The notes: a model not told the origin generated them from the letters alone. 64,000 nt of DNA from Pseudomonadota bacterium (GCA_018241405.1 JAFEDY010000011.1:1-64000); one strand, 5' to 3'; numbered from the stretch's first letter, positions 8,899-18,263 are shown. Made by a program: numbers and translations.

Positions 8899-9906
8899 TC
8901 AGGCTCCGGTGACGGGTTCCATCCAGCCGGCCAGGTGTTGCCGTGCGATGCGGCTCAGCGCCGTGATCCATGCCGGGCTGTCGTTCAGGCAGGGGATGTA
9001 GCGAAACTCCTGGCCGCCCGCGTGCAGAAAGGCCTCGCGCGCCTCCTGGTTGATCTCCTCCAGCGTCTCCAGGCAGTCGCCGGTGAAGCCGGGGCACATC
9101 ACGTCCACGCGCCGCGTGCCGGCGCGCGCCAGCGCCACCAGCGTGGGCTCGGTATAGGGCTCCAGCCACTTGGCCTTTCCAAAGCGCGATTGGAAGCTGA
9201 GCTGGTACTGCGTGGGCGCCAGGCCCAGCGCCTGGGCCAGCAGGCGCGCGGTGGTGCGGCATTGTTCGGCATAGGGGTCGCCCAGGCGCACATTGCGCTC
9301 GGGAATGCCGTGAAAGCTCATCACCAGCTGGTCGGCCGGGCCGCCCTCGCGCTTCCAGTGCGCGCGCACCGACTGGGCCAGCGCGGCGATGTAGTCCGGG
9401 TGGTCGTGGTAGTCGTTGACGAAGCGCAGCTCGGGGAAGTGGCGCGAGCGCCGCGTCCATGCAGCCACGTCGTCCACCACGCTGGCGGTGGTGGTGGCCG
9501 AATACTGGGGGTACAGCGGCAGCACCAGCACGCGCCGCGCGCCCTGGTCTTGCAGGGCCTGCAGTTGGGCCGTGATGGCGGGCTGGCCGTAGCGCATGGC
9601 CGGCAGCACCTGCACGGGATGGCCGGCTTCGCCTAGCCAGCCGCGCAGCATCAGGGCCTGCTTGGCCGTCCACACGGCCAGGGGCGAGCCCTCGGGCGTC
9701 CAGATGCTGGCGTACTTGGCCGCCGACCGGGCCGGCCGCGTGCGCAGGATGACGCCGTGCAGCAGGGGTAGCCAGAGGGCGCGCGGAATCTCCACCACGC
9801 GTGGGTCGGCCAGGAACTGCGCCAGGTAGCGGCGCAGCGCCGGGGCGGTGGGGGCATCGGGCGTGCCCAGGTTGCACAACAGGATGGCGGCAGAGGAGGA
9901 AGGCAT
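8899..9906 (-). CDS. hemH: Ferrochelatase
   Basis: Inserts ferrous iron into protoporphyrin IX, the last step of protoheme synthesis, in the cytoplasm or at the membrane face. The product is 335 residues, close to the usual 320-370. Family landmarks are ILLCNLGTPDAPT at the N-terminus, MSFHGIPER with the metal-binding histidine near residue 200, and CPGFTGDCLETLEEI with the conserved aspartate-glutamate region near residue 270. The ATG at 9906 gives MPSSSAAILL; an ATG nine codons further upstream would overlap the divergent HAD gene. The gene is followed after two bases by the Lon-related protease. Confidence 0.95.
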   Translation of the reverse strand: MPSSSAAILLCNLGTPDAPTAPALRRYLAQFLADPRVVEIPRALWLPLLHGVILRTRPARSAAKYASIWTPEGSPLAVWTAKQALMLRGWLGEAGHPVQVLPAMRYGQPAITAQLQALQDQGARRVLVLPLYPQYSATTTASVVDDVAAWTRRSRHFPELRFVNDYHDHPDYIAALAQSVRAHWKREGGPADQLVMSFHGIPERNVRLGDPYAEQCRTTARLLAQALGLAPTQYQLSFQSRFGKAKWLEPYTEPTLVALARAGTRRVDVMCPGFTGDCLETLEEINQEAREAFLHAGGQEFRYIPCLNDSPAWITALSRIARQHLAGWMEPVTGA

Positions 9907-9924
9907 GGGCCGCGATTGTGGCCT

Positions 9925-10650
9925 ATGCTTCATCACTTCATGCCAAACGCCCCCACCCTGGATATACCCCGCATTCGTGCCATCACCATCGATCTGGACG
10001 ACACGCTGTGGCCCGTCTGGCCGGCCATTGCGCGCGCCGAGGCGGCGCTGGCTGGCTGGCTGGCGGCCCATGCACCGGCCACGGCCGCGTTGTTTGGCGA
10101 TGCCCAGAAGTTGCGCGCCATCCGCGTGCAGATGAACGAATTGCGCCCCGATCTGCGGCATGACCTCAGCGCGCTCAGGCGCGAGTCGATCCGCATGGCG
10201 CTCGCCCAGGCGGGCGATGCCCCGCAACTGGCCGAACCGGCGTTTGATTTTTTCTTTGCCGAGCGCCAGCGGGTGGATCTTTTCGAGGATGCGTTGGAAA
10301 CGCTGGAATTTCTTTCCGCGCGCTATCCCGTGGTGGCCGTCTCCAATGGCAACGCCGACGTGCGGCGCATCGGCATAGACCGCTTTTTCAAGGACAGCCT
10401 GAGCGCCACACGACTGGGCATCGCCAAGCCCGACGCGCGCATCTTCCACGCCGCCGCCAGGGTCGCGGGTGTAGACAGCACCCAGGTACTGCATGTGGGC
10501 GACGACGCGTTGCTTGACGCGCAGGGGGCGCTCGATGCGGGCATGCAGGCGGCCTGGCTCAACACCGCTCAGGCCGCTTGGCCACACCAGGGCGAGCGGC
10601 CCCATGCCACGGTGGGCAGCCTGAGGGAGTTGTGCCGGCTGCTGGGCTGA
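9925..10650 (+). CDS. HAD-family hydrolase (phosphatase-like)
   Basis: A 241-residue haloacid dehalogenase superfamily enzyme, probably a small-molecule phosphatase. Motif I is ITIDLDDTLW near residue 21, with the nucleophile and general acid aspartates; motif II is VVAVSNGNAD near residue 137; motif III lysine lies in LGIAKPDARIF; and motif IV is VLHVGDDALLDAQGA with GDD. A helical cap sits between motifs I and II. Starts at 9925 and 9940 are both possible and neither has a clear ribosome site; the gene is divergent from hemH with only about 20-35 bases between, so their promoters must overlap coding DNA. It ends facing bpt. Confidence 0.82.
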   Translation: MLHHFMPNAPTLDIPRIRAITIDLDDTLWPVWPAIARAEAALAGWLAAHAPATAALFGDAQKLRAIRVQMNELRPDLRHDLSALRRESIRMALAQAGDAPQLAEPAFDFFFAERQRVDLFEDALETLEFLSARYPVVAVSNGNADVRRIGIDRFFKDSLSATRLGIAKPDARIFHAAARVAGVDSTQVLHVGDDALLDAQGALDAGMQAAWLNTAQAAWPHQGERPHATVGSLRELCRLLG

Positions 10651-10654
10651 ATCT

Positions 10655-10806
10655 TCTACGCAAATCGCCGCTGCGCACAATGGCTGCAATGGCGGGAACG
10701 TAGGCGGCGACGCGTGCCGTATTGAACAGGGTGGATGCCCGGGCCAGCACCTGCCGGTAGCGGTGCCGCGGTCGCCCGTCAGAGCCGGGGGCGCCAGCAT
10801 TGGGCT
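10655..10806 (-). pseudogene. Coding-like stub in the intergenic region, unrecognised
   Basis: Between the convergent HAD hydrolase and bpt genes the minus strand reads smoothly through sequence such as LARASTLFNTARVAAYVPAI followed by AAIVRSGDLRR, which resembles the start of a small hydrophobic membrane protein. It has no clear start or ribosome site and runs into the HAD gene without a proper end. I cannot name a family. It is best regarded as a possible truncated gene remnant, or chance. Confidence 0.25.
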
Positions 10807-10822
10807 TCGGCCGCAGCCCGCG

Positions 10823-11575
10823 TCATTTCAACCTTGAGCCGTCCCTTCTTTGCCATTGACCGTCAAGCAGGAGTTCGTGCGGCAGGAAGTGCGCCTTGTA
10901 GCTCATCTTTGGGCTTTGCTCTATCCAGTAACCAAGGTACACATGCGGCAGGCCCAGCGCGCGCGCCTGCTGCAACTGCCACAGCACGTTGTAGTTGCCG
11001 TAGCTCGTACCGGGCTCGGGGTCGTAGAAGGTGTAGACGGCGGAGATGCCGTCCTCCAGTACGTCGAGGATGGACACCATCTTGAGCGCTCCCGGCTGTC
11101 CGTCGGCGCCGGGCGCACGGAATTCAACCAGGCGCGAATTGACACGGCTTTGCAGCAAGAACTGCGTGTACTGGTCGATGCTGTCATGGTCCATGCCGCC
11201 GCCCGCGTGGCGCGCCGTCTGGTAGCGCAGGTACAGCTGGTAGTGCTCTGGCACATAGCACAGGCGCAGCACACGTGCCTGCAGGTCGGCGTGCCGCCTC
11301 CAGGCGCGGCGCTGGCTGCGGCTGGGCTGGAAGTCATTGGCCAGCACGCGCAGCGGGGTGCAGGCCTGGCATCCGTCGCAGTGCGGACGGTAGGTGAACA
11401 TGCCGCTGCGCCGAAAGCCCCGCGCCACCAGGTCGGAGTACACGGCGTTCTGGATCAGATGGCTGGGCGTGGCCACCTGCGAGCGCGCCTGCCGTCCCGG
11501 CAGATAGCTGCACGGGTAGGGCGCCGTGGCATAGAACTGCAGGCTTTGTAGCGGAAGATCGTTGAGCTGGGTCAC
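10823..11575 (-). CDS. bpt: Aspartate/glutamate leucyltransferase (bacterial protein transferase)
   Basis: Transfers leucine from leucyl-tRNA to proteins with N-terminal aspartate or glutamate, marking them for ClpS-ClpAP degradation in the cytoplasm. The 250-residue length is normal for Bpt. The N-terminal zone has [14 protein letters not shown] with the conserved cysteine-containing motif, then [11 protein letters not shown] with three cysteines near residue 68. The C-terminal half has the transferase signature [15 protein letters not shown]. The first codon ATG overlaps the stop of aat by four bases, so both are made from one transcript. The name is often ate in older annotations, since the family also holds the eukaryotic arginyl transferases. 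Confidence 0.95.
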   Translation of the reverse strand: MTQLNDLPLQSLQFYATAPYPCSYLPGRQARSQVATPSHLIQNAVYSDLVARGFRRSGMFTYRPHCDGCQACTPLRVLANDFQPSRSQRRAWRRHADLQARVLRLCYVPEHYQLYLRYQTARHAGGGMDHDSIDQYTQFLLQSRVNSRLVEFRAPGADGQPGALKMVSILDVLEDGISAVYTFYDPEPGTSYGNYNVLWQLQQARALGLPHVYLGYWIEQSPKMSYKAHFLPHELLLDGQWQRRDGSRLK

Positions 11576-12324
11576 ACCGCAGGGCTTACAGGAATGAGTT
11601 CGTCCCAGTATACGGATTCAAAGCGCCAATTGCAGGCGGGCCGTGCCTGCGCACGCTCCACATGGCGCAGGAACTGGTCGCGTCCGATCTCGCGCGCGCC
11701 CAGCGTCGCAAGGTGGCCAGTGTTTTGCTGGCAGTCGATCAGTTCCACGCCCTCGCGCCGGCATAGGCAGACGAGTGCCGCCAGCGCGATTTTCGAGGCA
11801 TCCGTCGCGTGCGCAAACATCGACTCGCCGAACACCGCGCGTCCCCGTGCGACGCAGTACAGCCCACCCGCCAACTGGCCGTCCACCCAGGTTTCCACGC
11901 TGTGCGCGTAGCCAGCGGCATGCAGCGCCTCATAGGCCGCCACCATGGGCGGCACGATCCAGGTACCGGCCTGGCCGGCGCGCGGTGTCTGCGAACAGGC
12001 GCGAATCACGGCGGGAAAGTTGCTGTCGATGCGAATCTCGCAGCCCGTTGAGGCGCGAAAGCGCTGCAGCGTGCGGCGCAGCGAGCGGTGCAGGCGAAAC
12101 CCGGCCACGGGCAGCACCATGCGCGGGTCGGGGCTCCACCATAGGATGGGCTGGCCCGCGCTGAACCACGGAAAGATGCCATGGGAGTAGGCCTGCAGCA
12201 GGTGCGGCACGTCCAACGCCGCACCAGCGGCCAGCAGGCCCGGCGCGGCCGAGCTGGGCCCCCAGCTCGCGCCGGGAGGGGGAAACGGATCGTCTGGCCC
12301 CAGCCAGGGCAGCGAAGTGGTCAT
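11572..12324 (-). CDS. aat: Leucyl/phenylalanyl-tRNA-protein transferase
   Basis: Adds leucine or phenylalanine to the N-terminus of proteins beginning with lysine or arginine, the primary bacterial N-end rule step. The protein is 250 residues (E. coli Aat is 234). Recognisable blocks are [20 protein letters not shown] near residue 50, the classic FPW and WWSPDPR motifs, followed by [17 protein letters not shown] near residue 155. It is the first gene of a two-gene unit with bpt, with a four-base overlap. The 61 bases between its start and the upstream gudD stop show no obvious hairpin. Confidence 0.95.
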   Translation of the reverse strand: MTTSLPWLGPDDPFPPPGASWGPSSAAPGLLAAGAALDVPHLLQAYSHGIFPWFSAGQPILWWSPDPRMVLPVAGFRLHRSLRRTLQRFRASTGCEIRIDSNFPAVIRACSQTPRAGQAGTWIVPPMVAAYEALHAAGYAHSVETWVDGQLAGGLYCVARGRAVFGESMFAHATDASKIALAALVCLCRREGVELIDCQQNTGHLATLGAREIGRDQFLRHVERAQARPACNWRFESVYWDELIPVSPAV

Positions 12325-12385
12325 GCGGTCAGTTCGAGGCGGGTGGGCATCACGGCCCGCATTGTGGCCCCCCTTGAGTCATCCT

Positions 12386-13723
12386 CTACCGCACCATGCA
12401 GGGACGCTTGTTGTCGAACTTCCAGCCCGGAATCAGGTATTGCATGGAAATGCCGTCGTCGCGCGCGCCCAGGCCATGCTGCAGATACAGGGCATTGGCG
12501 CGTTGGAGGGCTGCGCGGTCCACGGTCACGCCCAGGCCCGGGGTCTTGGGCACCTCGATAAAGCCGCCCTTGATCTGCAGGGGATTTTGCGTAAGGAACT
12601 GCCCGTCCTGCCAGATCCAGTGCGTGTCGATGGCCGTGACCTTGCCGGGTACGGCAGCGGCCACATGGGTGAACATGGCCAGCGAGATGTCGAAGTGGTT
12701 GTTGGAGTGCGAGCCCCAGGTCAGGCCCCAGTCGCGGCAGGTCTGGCCCACGCGCACGGATCCTGCCATGGTCCAGAAATGCGGGTCGGCCAGCGGAATG
12801 TCCACCGACTGCAGCGACAACGCATGCACCATCTGGCGCCAGTCGGTGGCGATCATGTTGGTGGCCGTGGGCAAGCCGGTGGCGCGGCGGAACTCGGCCA
12901 TGACCTCGCGGCCCGAGAAACCGCCCTCTGCGCCGCAGGGGTCTTCGGCATAGGCCAGCACGCCGCGCATGTCGCGCATCAGGCGGATGGCATCTTTCAG
13001 GAGCCAGCCGCCGTTGGGGTCCAGCGTCACGCGGGCCTCGGAGAAGCGCTGGGCCAGGGCGGTGACGGCCTCGACCTCTTGCTCTCCCGGGAGTACGCCG
13101 CCCTTGAGCTTGAAGTCGTTGAACCCGTAGCGCGCATGCGCGGCCTCGGCCTGTCGCACTATCGCCTCGGGAGTCATGGCCTCCATGTGCCGTGTCTGGG
13201 TCCAGGCGTCGCTACCGCTGCGGTCCTCGCCGGGCTTCACGTAGGGCAGGTCGGTCTTGTCGCTCGGGCCGATGAAGAACAGGTAGCCCAGCATCTCCAC
13301 GCGCTCGCGCTGTTGGCCTTCGCCCAGCAGGGCGGCCACGGGCACGCCCAAGTGCTGGCCCAGCAGATCCAGTAGCGCCGACTCCACGGCCGTGACCGCA
13401 TGCACACCAATGCGCAGGTCGAAGGTCTGCAGGCCACGACCGCCCGTGTCGCGGCCCTCCAGGTTTTTTTGCACCTGCTGCAGCAGTTGCAGGTGCCGGC
13501 CTATCGACTGGCCGATAAGTACACGCCTGCTGTCCTCCAGTGCCTGGCGAATGCCTTCGCCGCCCGGCACCTCGCCCACGCCGGTATGGCCGGCGCTGTC
13601 GTGGATCAGCACGATATTGCGCGTAAAGAAGGGCGCATGGGCCCCGCTCAGGTTCATCAGCATGCCGTCGCGGCCGGCGACGGGGAAGACTTCGAACTCG
13701 GTGATGGTCGGTGTCTGGGTCAT
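12386..13723 (-). CDS. gudD: Glucarate dehydratase
   Basis: Dehydrates D-glucarate to 5-keto-4-deoxyglucarate, the entry step of hexarate breakdown. The ATG at 13723 gives 445 residues, matching GudD of E. coli (446); a GTG at 13735 is an alternative start. Enolase-superfamily active site parts are all present: the base pair of lysines in FKLKGG, metal ligands in TLDPNGGW and [17 protein letters not shown], and the His-Asp side in SHSNNHFD. It is the first of two enolase-superfamily genes of this type in the island; the second lies at 15902 on the other strand. The gene sits 33 bases after the hydroxyacid dehydrogenase stop, so they are probably cotranscribed. Confidence 0.93.
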   Translation of the reverse strand: MTQTPTITEFEVFPVAGRDGMLMNLSGAHAPFFTRNIVLIHDSAGHTGVGEVPGGEGIRQALEDSRRVLIGQSIGRHLQLLQQVQKNLEGRDTGGRGLQTFDLRIGVHAVTAVESALLDLLGQHLGVPVAALLGEGQQRERVEMLGYLFFIGPSDKTDLPYVKPGEDRSGSDAWTQTRHMEAMTPEAIVRQAEAAHARYGFNDFKLKGGVLPGEQEVEAVTALAQRFSEARVTLDPNGGWLLKDAIRLMRDMRGVLAYAEDPCGAEGGFSGREVMAEFRRATGLPTATNMIATDWRQMVHALSLQSVDIPLADPHFWTMAGSVRVGQTCRDWGLTWGSHSNNHFDISLAMFTHVAAAVPGKVTAIDTHWIWQDGQFLTQNPLQIKGGFIEVPKTPGLGVTVDRAALQRANALYLQHGLGARDDGISMQYLIPGWKFDNKRPCMVR

Positions 13724-13756
13724 GGTGGCGTTCACAAGAGATGGGTAGGAGGAAGT

Positions 13757-14749
13757 TCAGACAGTTTGCCTCTGCCGGGCGGCAGCGGCAACTGCGGACC
13801 AGGGAACCTCGGACTTGGGTTGGCCGGTGGCCATGTACTGCGCTAGGTTTTGCAGCACCAGGTCAGCCATGGCGCGTCGGGTTTCGTGCGTGCCGCTGGC
13901 AATGTGAGGGGCGAGCACAACGTTGTCCAGCCCAAGCAGGTCGGGCAGTGGGCGGGGCTCGTCCTCGAATACGTCAAGAGCCGCGCCGGCGATGTGCTGC
14001 TGGCGCAGGGCGACAACGAGCGCGCGCTCATCCACTACGCTGCCGCGCGCCACGTTGACCAGGAAGCTCCGGGGGCCAAGGGCGGCTAGCACCTCGGCAT
14101 TCACCGTGTGACGCGTACCACTACCACCAGCTGCCGTGATCACCAGGAAGTCCGCCCAGCGCGCCAACTCCAGCAGCGAGGGGATGTACTGGTGGGGCGA
14201 ACCATCGACCGGGCGGCGGTTGTGGTAGGCCACCTGCATGTCGAAGCCGGTCGCGCGCCGCGCCAACGTGCTGCCGATGCGGCCCATGCCGAAGATGCCC
14301 AGGCGCTTGCCACTGGCGCGTGTCTGTATGCCAAAGCGCTGACTGGTCCAGTCGCCGCGACGCACGAAGCGGTCGGCGGTGGACAGGCCGCGCACCACGT
14401 CGAGCAACAGGGCGAAGGCCATGTCGGCCACGCAGTCGTCGAGCACGCCGGGCGTGTAGCCCACGCGTGCGCCACGGCGCAGCAGTGCGTCCTTGTCCAG
14501 CGCGTCGTAGCCCACGCCGAAGCTGCTGACGAACCTGAGATTCGGCAAGGCATCGACCACTTGCGCGGGCAGGCCTATGGCGGCAGAGGTGACCACGCAG
14601 TCAAAAGCTGCGCCTTGCTCGGCGAGGAAGCGTTCGGGATTGGCCTGGTCGCTGAGCAAGGTCACGTCGTACTGCGCGGCCAACTCGCCGTCGAGTTGTG
14701 GCAGCGGCATCCTGCCGAGTTGAAGGATGCGGGCAGGGCGTTGCGTCAT
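13757..14749 (-). CDS. D-isomer specific 2-hydroxyacid dehydrogenase
   Basis: NAD(P)-dependent reductase of 2-keto acids such as glyoxylate, hydroxypyruvate or 2-ketogluconate; 330 residues, normal for the family. The nucleotide-binding loop is GMGRIGSTLARR near residue 153, followed by YHNRR, where the arginines favour NADPH. Catalytic residues appear in order: Arg in VNVARGSVVD, Glu in DVFEDEP and His in LAPHIASGT. Its place between gudD and the GntR regulator suggests a role in sugar acid metabolism, for example reducing hydroxypyruvate or tartronate-type products, but the exact substrate is inference. Confidence 0.85.
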   Translation of the reverse strand: MTQRPARILQLGRMPLPQLDGELAAQYDVTLLSDQANPERFLAEQGAAFDCVVTSAAIGLPAQVVDALPNLRFVSSFGVGYDALDKDALLRRGARVGYTPGVLDDCVADMAFALLLDVVRGLSTADRFVRRGDWTSQRFGIQTRASGKRLGIFGMGRIGSTLARRATGFDMQVAYHNRRPVDGSPHQYIPSLLELARWADFLVITAAGGSGTRHTVNAEVLAALGPRSFLVNVARGSVVDERALVVALRQQHIAGAALDVFEDEPRPLPDLLGLDNVVLAPHIASGTHETRRAMADLVLQNLAQYMATGQPKSEVPWSAVAAAARQRQTV

Positions 14750-14785
14750 GGGGGCGCTGTGTGAAGGAGGCAGGCCTGCGCTCTA

Positions 14786-14899
14786 TCAGGCCGCGCCGGC
14801 TTTTGGCACGCTGGGAGAACAGTCCACCGTGATATTGCGGGTTTCAATCAGTGCATTCCAGCGCGTGTACTCGCGTGTCTGACGATATTTCTGGATCAT
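14786..14899 (-). CDS. Possible 37-residue peptide, unrecognised
   Basis: A short open frame reading MIQKYRQTREYTRWNALIET at its start and ending in KAGAA, located in the 250-base gap between the GntR regulator gene and the hydroxyacid dehydrogenase. Codon choice looks like that of neighbouring genes, and an in-frame stop lies just upstream, so the ATG at 14899 is the only start. No good ribosome binding site is visible. It could be a real small gene at the head of the dehydrogenase-gudD transcript, the C-terminal remnant of a lost gene, or chance. Confidence 0.25.
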   Translation of the reverse strand: MIQKYRQTREYTRWNALIETRNITVDCSPSVPKAGAA

Positions 14900-15001
14900 G
14901 TGATGTCTCTATTTGTTGATTTGTTATATGTCATCGTACAACTAGAGGCGCGCTGCGGCAATGTTTTTTGTTTTGTAGATGGCAAATCCGCAGCCGGCCT
15001 G

Positions 15002-15814
15002 TCAGATGGGGCGGGAAGCAGCAGCCGCCGCCTCCTGCGCGAGGCGCAGGCGTTCGCGGCTGTTCGTCAGGTGCACGCGCATGGCGGCGCGGGCGGATTC
15101 GGCATCCTTGCGCGCAATGGCCCTGTAGATTTCCTCGTGTTCACGGTTTACTCGCTGCAAGTAGCCGTCGTTGGGGGTGGAGCTGCGTGCCGTGCCCACG
15201 CGCGTGCGCGGGATCAGCGTGGTACCCAGGTGGTTCATGATGTCGGCAAAGTAGCGGTTGCCCGTGGCCTGTGCGATCTGCAGGTGAAAGCGGAAGTCGT
15301 GCGCCACCGTATCCTGGCCGAGTTCGGTGCTGTGCGCGAAATCATCGAGCGCTGTGCGCATGCCTTGCAGCTGTGCCTCGGTGCGGCGCTGCGCAGCCAG
15401 GCCCGCGGATTCGGTCTCCAGGCTGATGCGCAGCTCCAGTACCGCCAGCACGTCCACCGAGGCCGCCAGCTCCGACGGGTCGAGAAAGAACATGCCGCCG
15501 CTGCGCGTCTGCAGCACGAAGGTGCCTATGCCGTGGCGTGTTTCCACCAGGCCTGCGGCCTGAAGTTTGGAAAGGGCTTCACGCACCACCGTGCGGCTGA
15601 CTTCGTAGCCTTGCACCAACTCGGATTCGGTGGGTAGCTTATCTCCTTCGCGCAGGCGCCCCTGGCGAATCATGCCTTCGAACTCTTGAAACAGTTGGTT
15701 CGCCAGGCTGCGTCCTCCGCGACGTCCGCCGTTTCTGCGCAGCGAAGAAGTGGGCAGAGCCGCCGAAGAAGGAGATTCGGGTAATCCCGTGGCATGGGTG
15801 TTCATGTATGACAT
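15002..15814 (-). CDS. GntR-family transcriptional regulator, FadR (FCD) subfamily
   Basis: DNA-binding regulator of about 270 residues with an N-terminal winged helix and an all-helical FCD ligand domain. The winged helix shows the standard pattern LANQLFQEFEGMIRQGRL, then LPTESELV and VSRTVVREALSKLQAAGLV. The ligand domain holds the acidic and histidine residues that bind a metal and a carboxylic acid effector. The start at 15814 is preferred because AGGGAA precedes it at proper spacing; ATG at 15844 and at 15805 are alternatives. It sits between gudD-side genes and the divergent hexarate genes and is the obvious local repressor, responding to glucarate, galactarate or a product (inference). 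Confidence 0.88.
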   Translation of the reverse strand: MSYMNTHATGLPESPSSAALPTSSLRRNGGRRGGRSLANQLFQEFEGMIRQGRLREGDKLPTESELVQGYEVSRTVVREALSKLQAAGLVETRHGIGTFVLQTRSGGMFFLDPSELAASVDVLAVLELRISLETESAGLAAQRRTEAQLQGMRTALDDFAHSTELGQDTVAHDFRFHLQIAQATGNRYFADIMNHLGTTLIPRTRVGTARSSTPNDGYLQRVNREHEEIYRAIARKDAESARAAMRVHLTNSRERLRLAQEAAAAASRPI

Positions 15815-15889
15815 GATAATTCCCTGCAAGTTATCGGACAACATACGTCAATCTACTGTAAACGTGCTTCAAAGGTTTGTCCTGATAGC
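15803..15889. promoter_or_regulatory. Divergent control region with candidate GntR operators
   Basis: The region between the gntR-type gene and the second glucarate dehydratase gene holds three symmetrical signals. CATGTATGACATG (15803-15815) is a perfect inverted repeat overlapping the regulator start. GTTATCGGACAA (15830-15841) and TTGTCCTGATAGC (15877-15889) are inverted copies of one motif on either side of the divergent promoters. An ATGACATATAA-like copy lies at 14924-14935 on the opposite strand, before the dehydrogenase gene. Spacing and symmetry fit a FadR-type dimer, but binding is not shown. Confidence 0.35.
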
Positions 15890-15901
15890 CAACACCTCTG
15901 C

Positions 15902-17203
15902 ATGAAGATGTCCATCTCCCACGCGATACGCCATATCCGTGTCACGCCCATAGCGTTCCGCGACCCGCCGCTGCTCAATGCAGCGGGCATCCACGAGCCC
16001 TGGGCGCTGCGCTCCATCATCGAGATCGAGACGGCGTCCGGCCTGGTCGGCATCAATGAAAGCTATGGTGATCAGCCCATGCTGGATGCGCTGGCCAAGG
16101 CCGCGCCGGCGCTGGTCGGCCTGTCTCCCTGGTCGCTCAACGAAATGGAGCAGCGCGTGCAGGCCCTGGTCGCGCCGCCCAGGCTGACGGCCTCGGAGTT
16201 CCTGGGCCAGCAGGTGTCGCTGGCGCCGGGCACCCATGTTTCCAAGACCGTGGCCAAGGTGGTCAGTGCGTTTGAAGTGGCCATGCTTGATCTGCAGGGT
16301 CAGATGGCCCAGGCCCCCGTCGTCGATCTGCTGGGCGGCGCGGCGCGTGACGCCGTGCCCTTTTCGGCCTACCTGTTCTACAAATACGCCGAGCACATAG
16401 CCAAACCCTATGCGCCCGATGCCTGGGGCGAGGCGCTGACGCCCGAGCAACTCGTCGCCCAGGCACGGCGCATGATCGCGCAGTACGGTTTCCAGAGCAT
16501 CAAGCTCAAGGCCGGCGCGCTGCCGCCCGCGCAGGAGGCCGCGGGCATCCTGGCGCTGGCCGAGGCGTTCCCGGGCCTGGCGCTGCGCATCGATCCCAAC
16601 GCCAACTGGACGGTGGAGACCAGCCTGAAGATCGTGCAGCAGCTGCGCGGCGTGCTCGAATACTACGAAGACCCGGCCCCGGGCCTGGACGGCATGGCCG
16701 CCGTGGCGCGCGCGTGCGACGTGCCGCTGGCCACCAACATGGTGGTCACCGACTTTGCCGAGTTCCGCCGCAACGCCGACATGGGCTGCCCCGTGAAGAT
16801 CGTTCTCAGCGACCACCACTACTGGGGCGGCCTGCGCGCCACGCAGCGCCTGTCCACGCTGTGCCAGACCTTCGACCTGGGCCTGTCCATGCACAGCAAC
16901 TCGCATCTGGGCGTGAGCCTGGTCGCGATGACACACCTGTGTGCCAGCGTGCCACAGCTCACCTACGCCTGCGACACGCATTACCCCTGGCAGGACGAGG
17001 AGGTCATAGCGGGCGGCCGCCTGCAGTTCGAGCAGGGCAGCCTGCACGTGCCTCGCACGCCGGGCCTGGGCGTGACGCTGGATCGCGAGGCGCTGGCGCG
17101 CCTGCACGACAACTACCTGCGCTGTGGCATCCGCAACCGCGACGACCTGGGGCAGATGCGCAAGTACGACCCGGCCTTTACCGGCAAGCAGCCACGTTTT
17201 TGA
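15902..17203 (+). CDS. Glucarate dehydratase family protein (enolase superfamily)
   Basis: A second enolase-superfamily acid sugar dehydratase, 433 residues, clearly related to but distinct from the gudD product. It retains the active-site set: KLKAG with the paired lysines near residue 200, RIDPNANW, YYEDPA, ATNMVVTDF and HSNSHLG. It may act on glucarate, idarate or a related diacid, as GudX-type relatives do. The start at 15902 gives MKMSISHAIRHIRVTPIAF; no strong ribosome site is visible. It heads the plus-strand group running through the Bug receptor, galactarate dehydratase, aldolase and reductase. Confidence 0.87.
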   Translation: MKMSISHAIRHIRVTPIAFRDPPLLNAAGIHEPWALRSIIEIETASGLVGINESYGDQPMLDALAKAAPALVGLSPWSLNEMEQRVQALVAPPRLTASEFLGQQVSLAPGTHVSKTVAKVVSAFEVAMLDLQGQMAQAPVVDLLGGAARDAVPFSAYLFYKYAEHIAKPYAPDAWGEALTPEQLVAQARRMIAQYGFQSIKLKAGALPPAQEAAGILALAEAFPGLALRIDPNANWTVETSLKIVQQLRGVLEYYEDPAPGLDGMAAVARACDVPLATNMVVTDFAEFRRNADMGCPVKIVLSDHHYWGGLRATQRLSTLCQTFDLGLSMHSNSHLGVSLVAMTHLCASVPQLTYACDTHYPWQDEEVIAGGRLQFEQGSLHVPRTPGLGVTLDREALARLHDNYLRCGIRNRDDLGQMRKYDPAFTGKQPRF

Positions 17204-17233
17204 GCTTTTTCGCTAAATCAGGAGACAGCCACC

Positions 17234-18235
17234 ATGCAACGCCGCACATTGATTCACCGCTCCCTCGCCGCCAGCGCCCTGCTGCTGGGCGGCGCCTTCG
17301 TCACCATGCCCACCGCGGCGCAGGGCAGCTGGCCCACGGGCAAGGCCATCACCTACGTCGTGCCCTTCCCGCCCGGCGGCAACACCGACACCCTCGCGCG
17401 CGTGATTGCCCAGCCGCTGAGCCAGGCGCTGGGTACGCCCGTGGTCATAGACAACAAGGGCGGCGCCGGCGGCAGTGTAGGCTCGGCCATTGCCGCACGG
17501 GCGCCGGCCGACGGCTACACCATCCTCGGCGGCACCATCAGCTCGCACGCCATCAACGTGAGCCTGTATGCCAAGCTGGACTACGACCCCGTCAAGTCCT
17601 TCACGCCGGTGGCCATGCTGGGCTCCGGCCCGCTGGTGCTGGCGGTGCCGGCTGCCAGCCCCTACAAGACGCTGGACGACGTGCTGGCCCAAGCCAAGGC
17701 CAGGGCGAAGGAGGGCGGCCTGTCCTCGGCCTCGCCGGGCAACGGCACGTCGAACCACATGGCGCTGGAGCTGCTGGCCTACCAGACGGGCGTGAAGTTC
17801 ACGCATGTGCCGTACAAGGGCAGCGGCCCGGCCGTGCAGGACGTGATCGGCGGCCAGGTGGACATGATGTTCGACACCGCGCTGGTGCTGGGGCCCCACA
17901 TCCAGTCCGGCAAGCTGCGCCCCATTGCCGTGACCAGTTCCAAGCGCCTGGAGTCGCTGCCCGACGTGCCCACCATCGCCGAGGCCGGCCAGAAGGGCTT
18001 CGACATGGGTTCCTGGCAGGCCGTGTTCGCTCCCGCGGGCACGCCCAAGCCCATCGTGGACAGGCTGCACGCCGAGATCATGAAGATCGTCGCCACGCCC
18101 GAGGTGCAGGCCCGCCTCAAGGCCTTCGGCATGCGGCCCTCCGACATGAGCCCGGCCGAGCTGGCCACTTTCCAGAAGGCCGAGGTGACCAAATGGGCGC
18201 AGGTGATCAAGGCCGCGGGCATCAAGGCCGATTGA
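17234..18235 (+). CDS. Bug-family periplasmic solute receptor (tripartite tricarboxylate transporter type)
   Basis: Exported receptor of 333 residues that binds carboxylic acids in the periplasm. The N-terminal 31 residues ([10 protein letters not shown], then a hydrophobic run ending near TAAQG) form a signal peptide with a TAT-like start. Bug signatures are present: [17 protein letters not shown] near residue 48, [13 protein letters not shown] near residue 76 and the [17 protein letters not shown] loop near residue 195. AGGAG at 17220-17224 sets the start. No TctA or TctB membrane partner is in the window, so it is an orphan receptor or works with distant partners. Context suggests it captures glucarate or galactarate. 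Confidence 0.9.
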   Translation: MQRRTLIHRSLAASALLLGGAFVTMPTAAQGSWPTGKAITYVVPFPPGGNTDTLARVIAQPLSQALGTPVVIDNKGGAGGSVGSAIAARAPADGYTILGGTISSHAINVSLYAKLDYDPVKSFTPVAMLGSGPLVLAVPAASPYKTLDDVLAQAKARAKEGGLSSASPGNGTSNHMALELLAYQTGVKFTHVPYKGSGPAVQDVIGGQVDMMFDTALVLGPHIQSGKLRPIAVTSSKRLESLPDVPTIAEAGQKGFDMGSWQAVFAPAGTPKPIVDRLHAEIMKIVATPEVQARLKAFGMRPSDMSPAELATFQKAEVTKWAQVIKAAGIKAD

Positions 18236-18263
18236 GCGCCGCGGACAAGGAAAGGATATTGCG

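Noticed and set aside
8899..10800. Longer start for ferrochelatase reaching past 9906
   Set aside because: The extension runs opposite the HAD hydrolase and has shadow composition; the family start matches the ATG at 9906.
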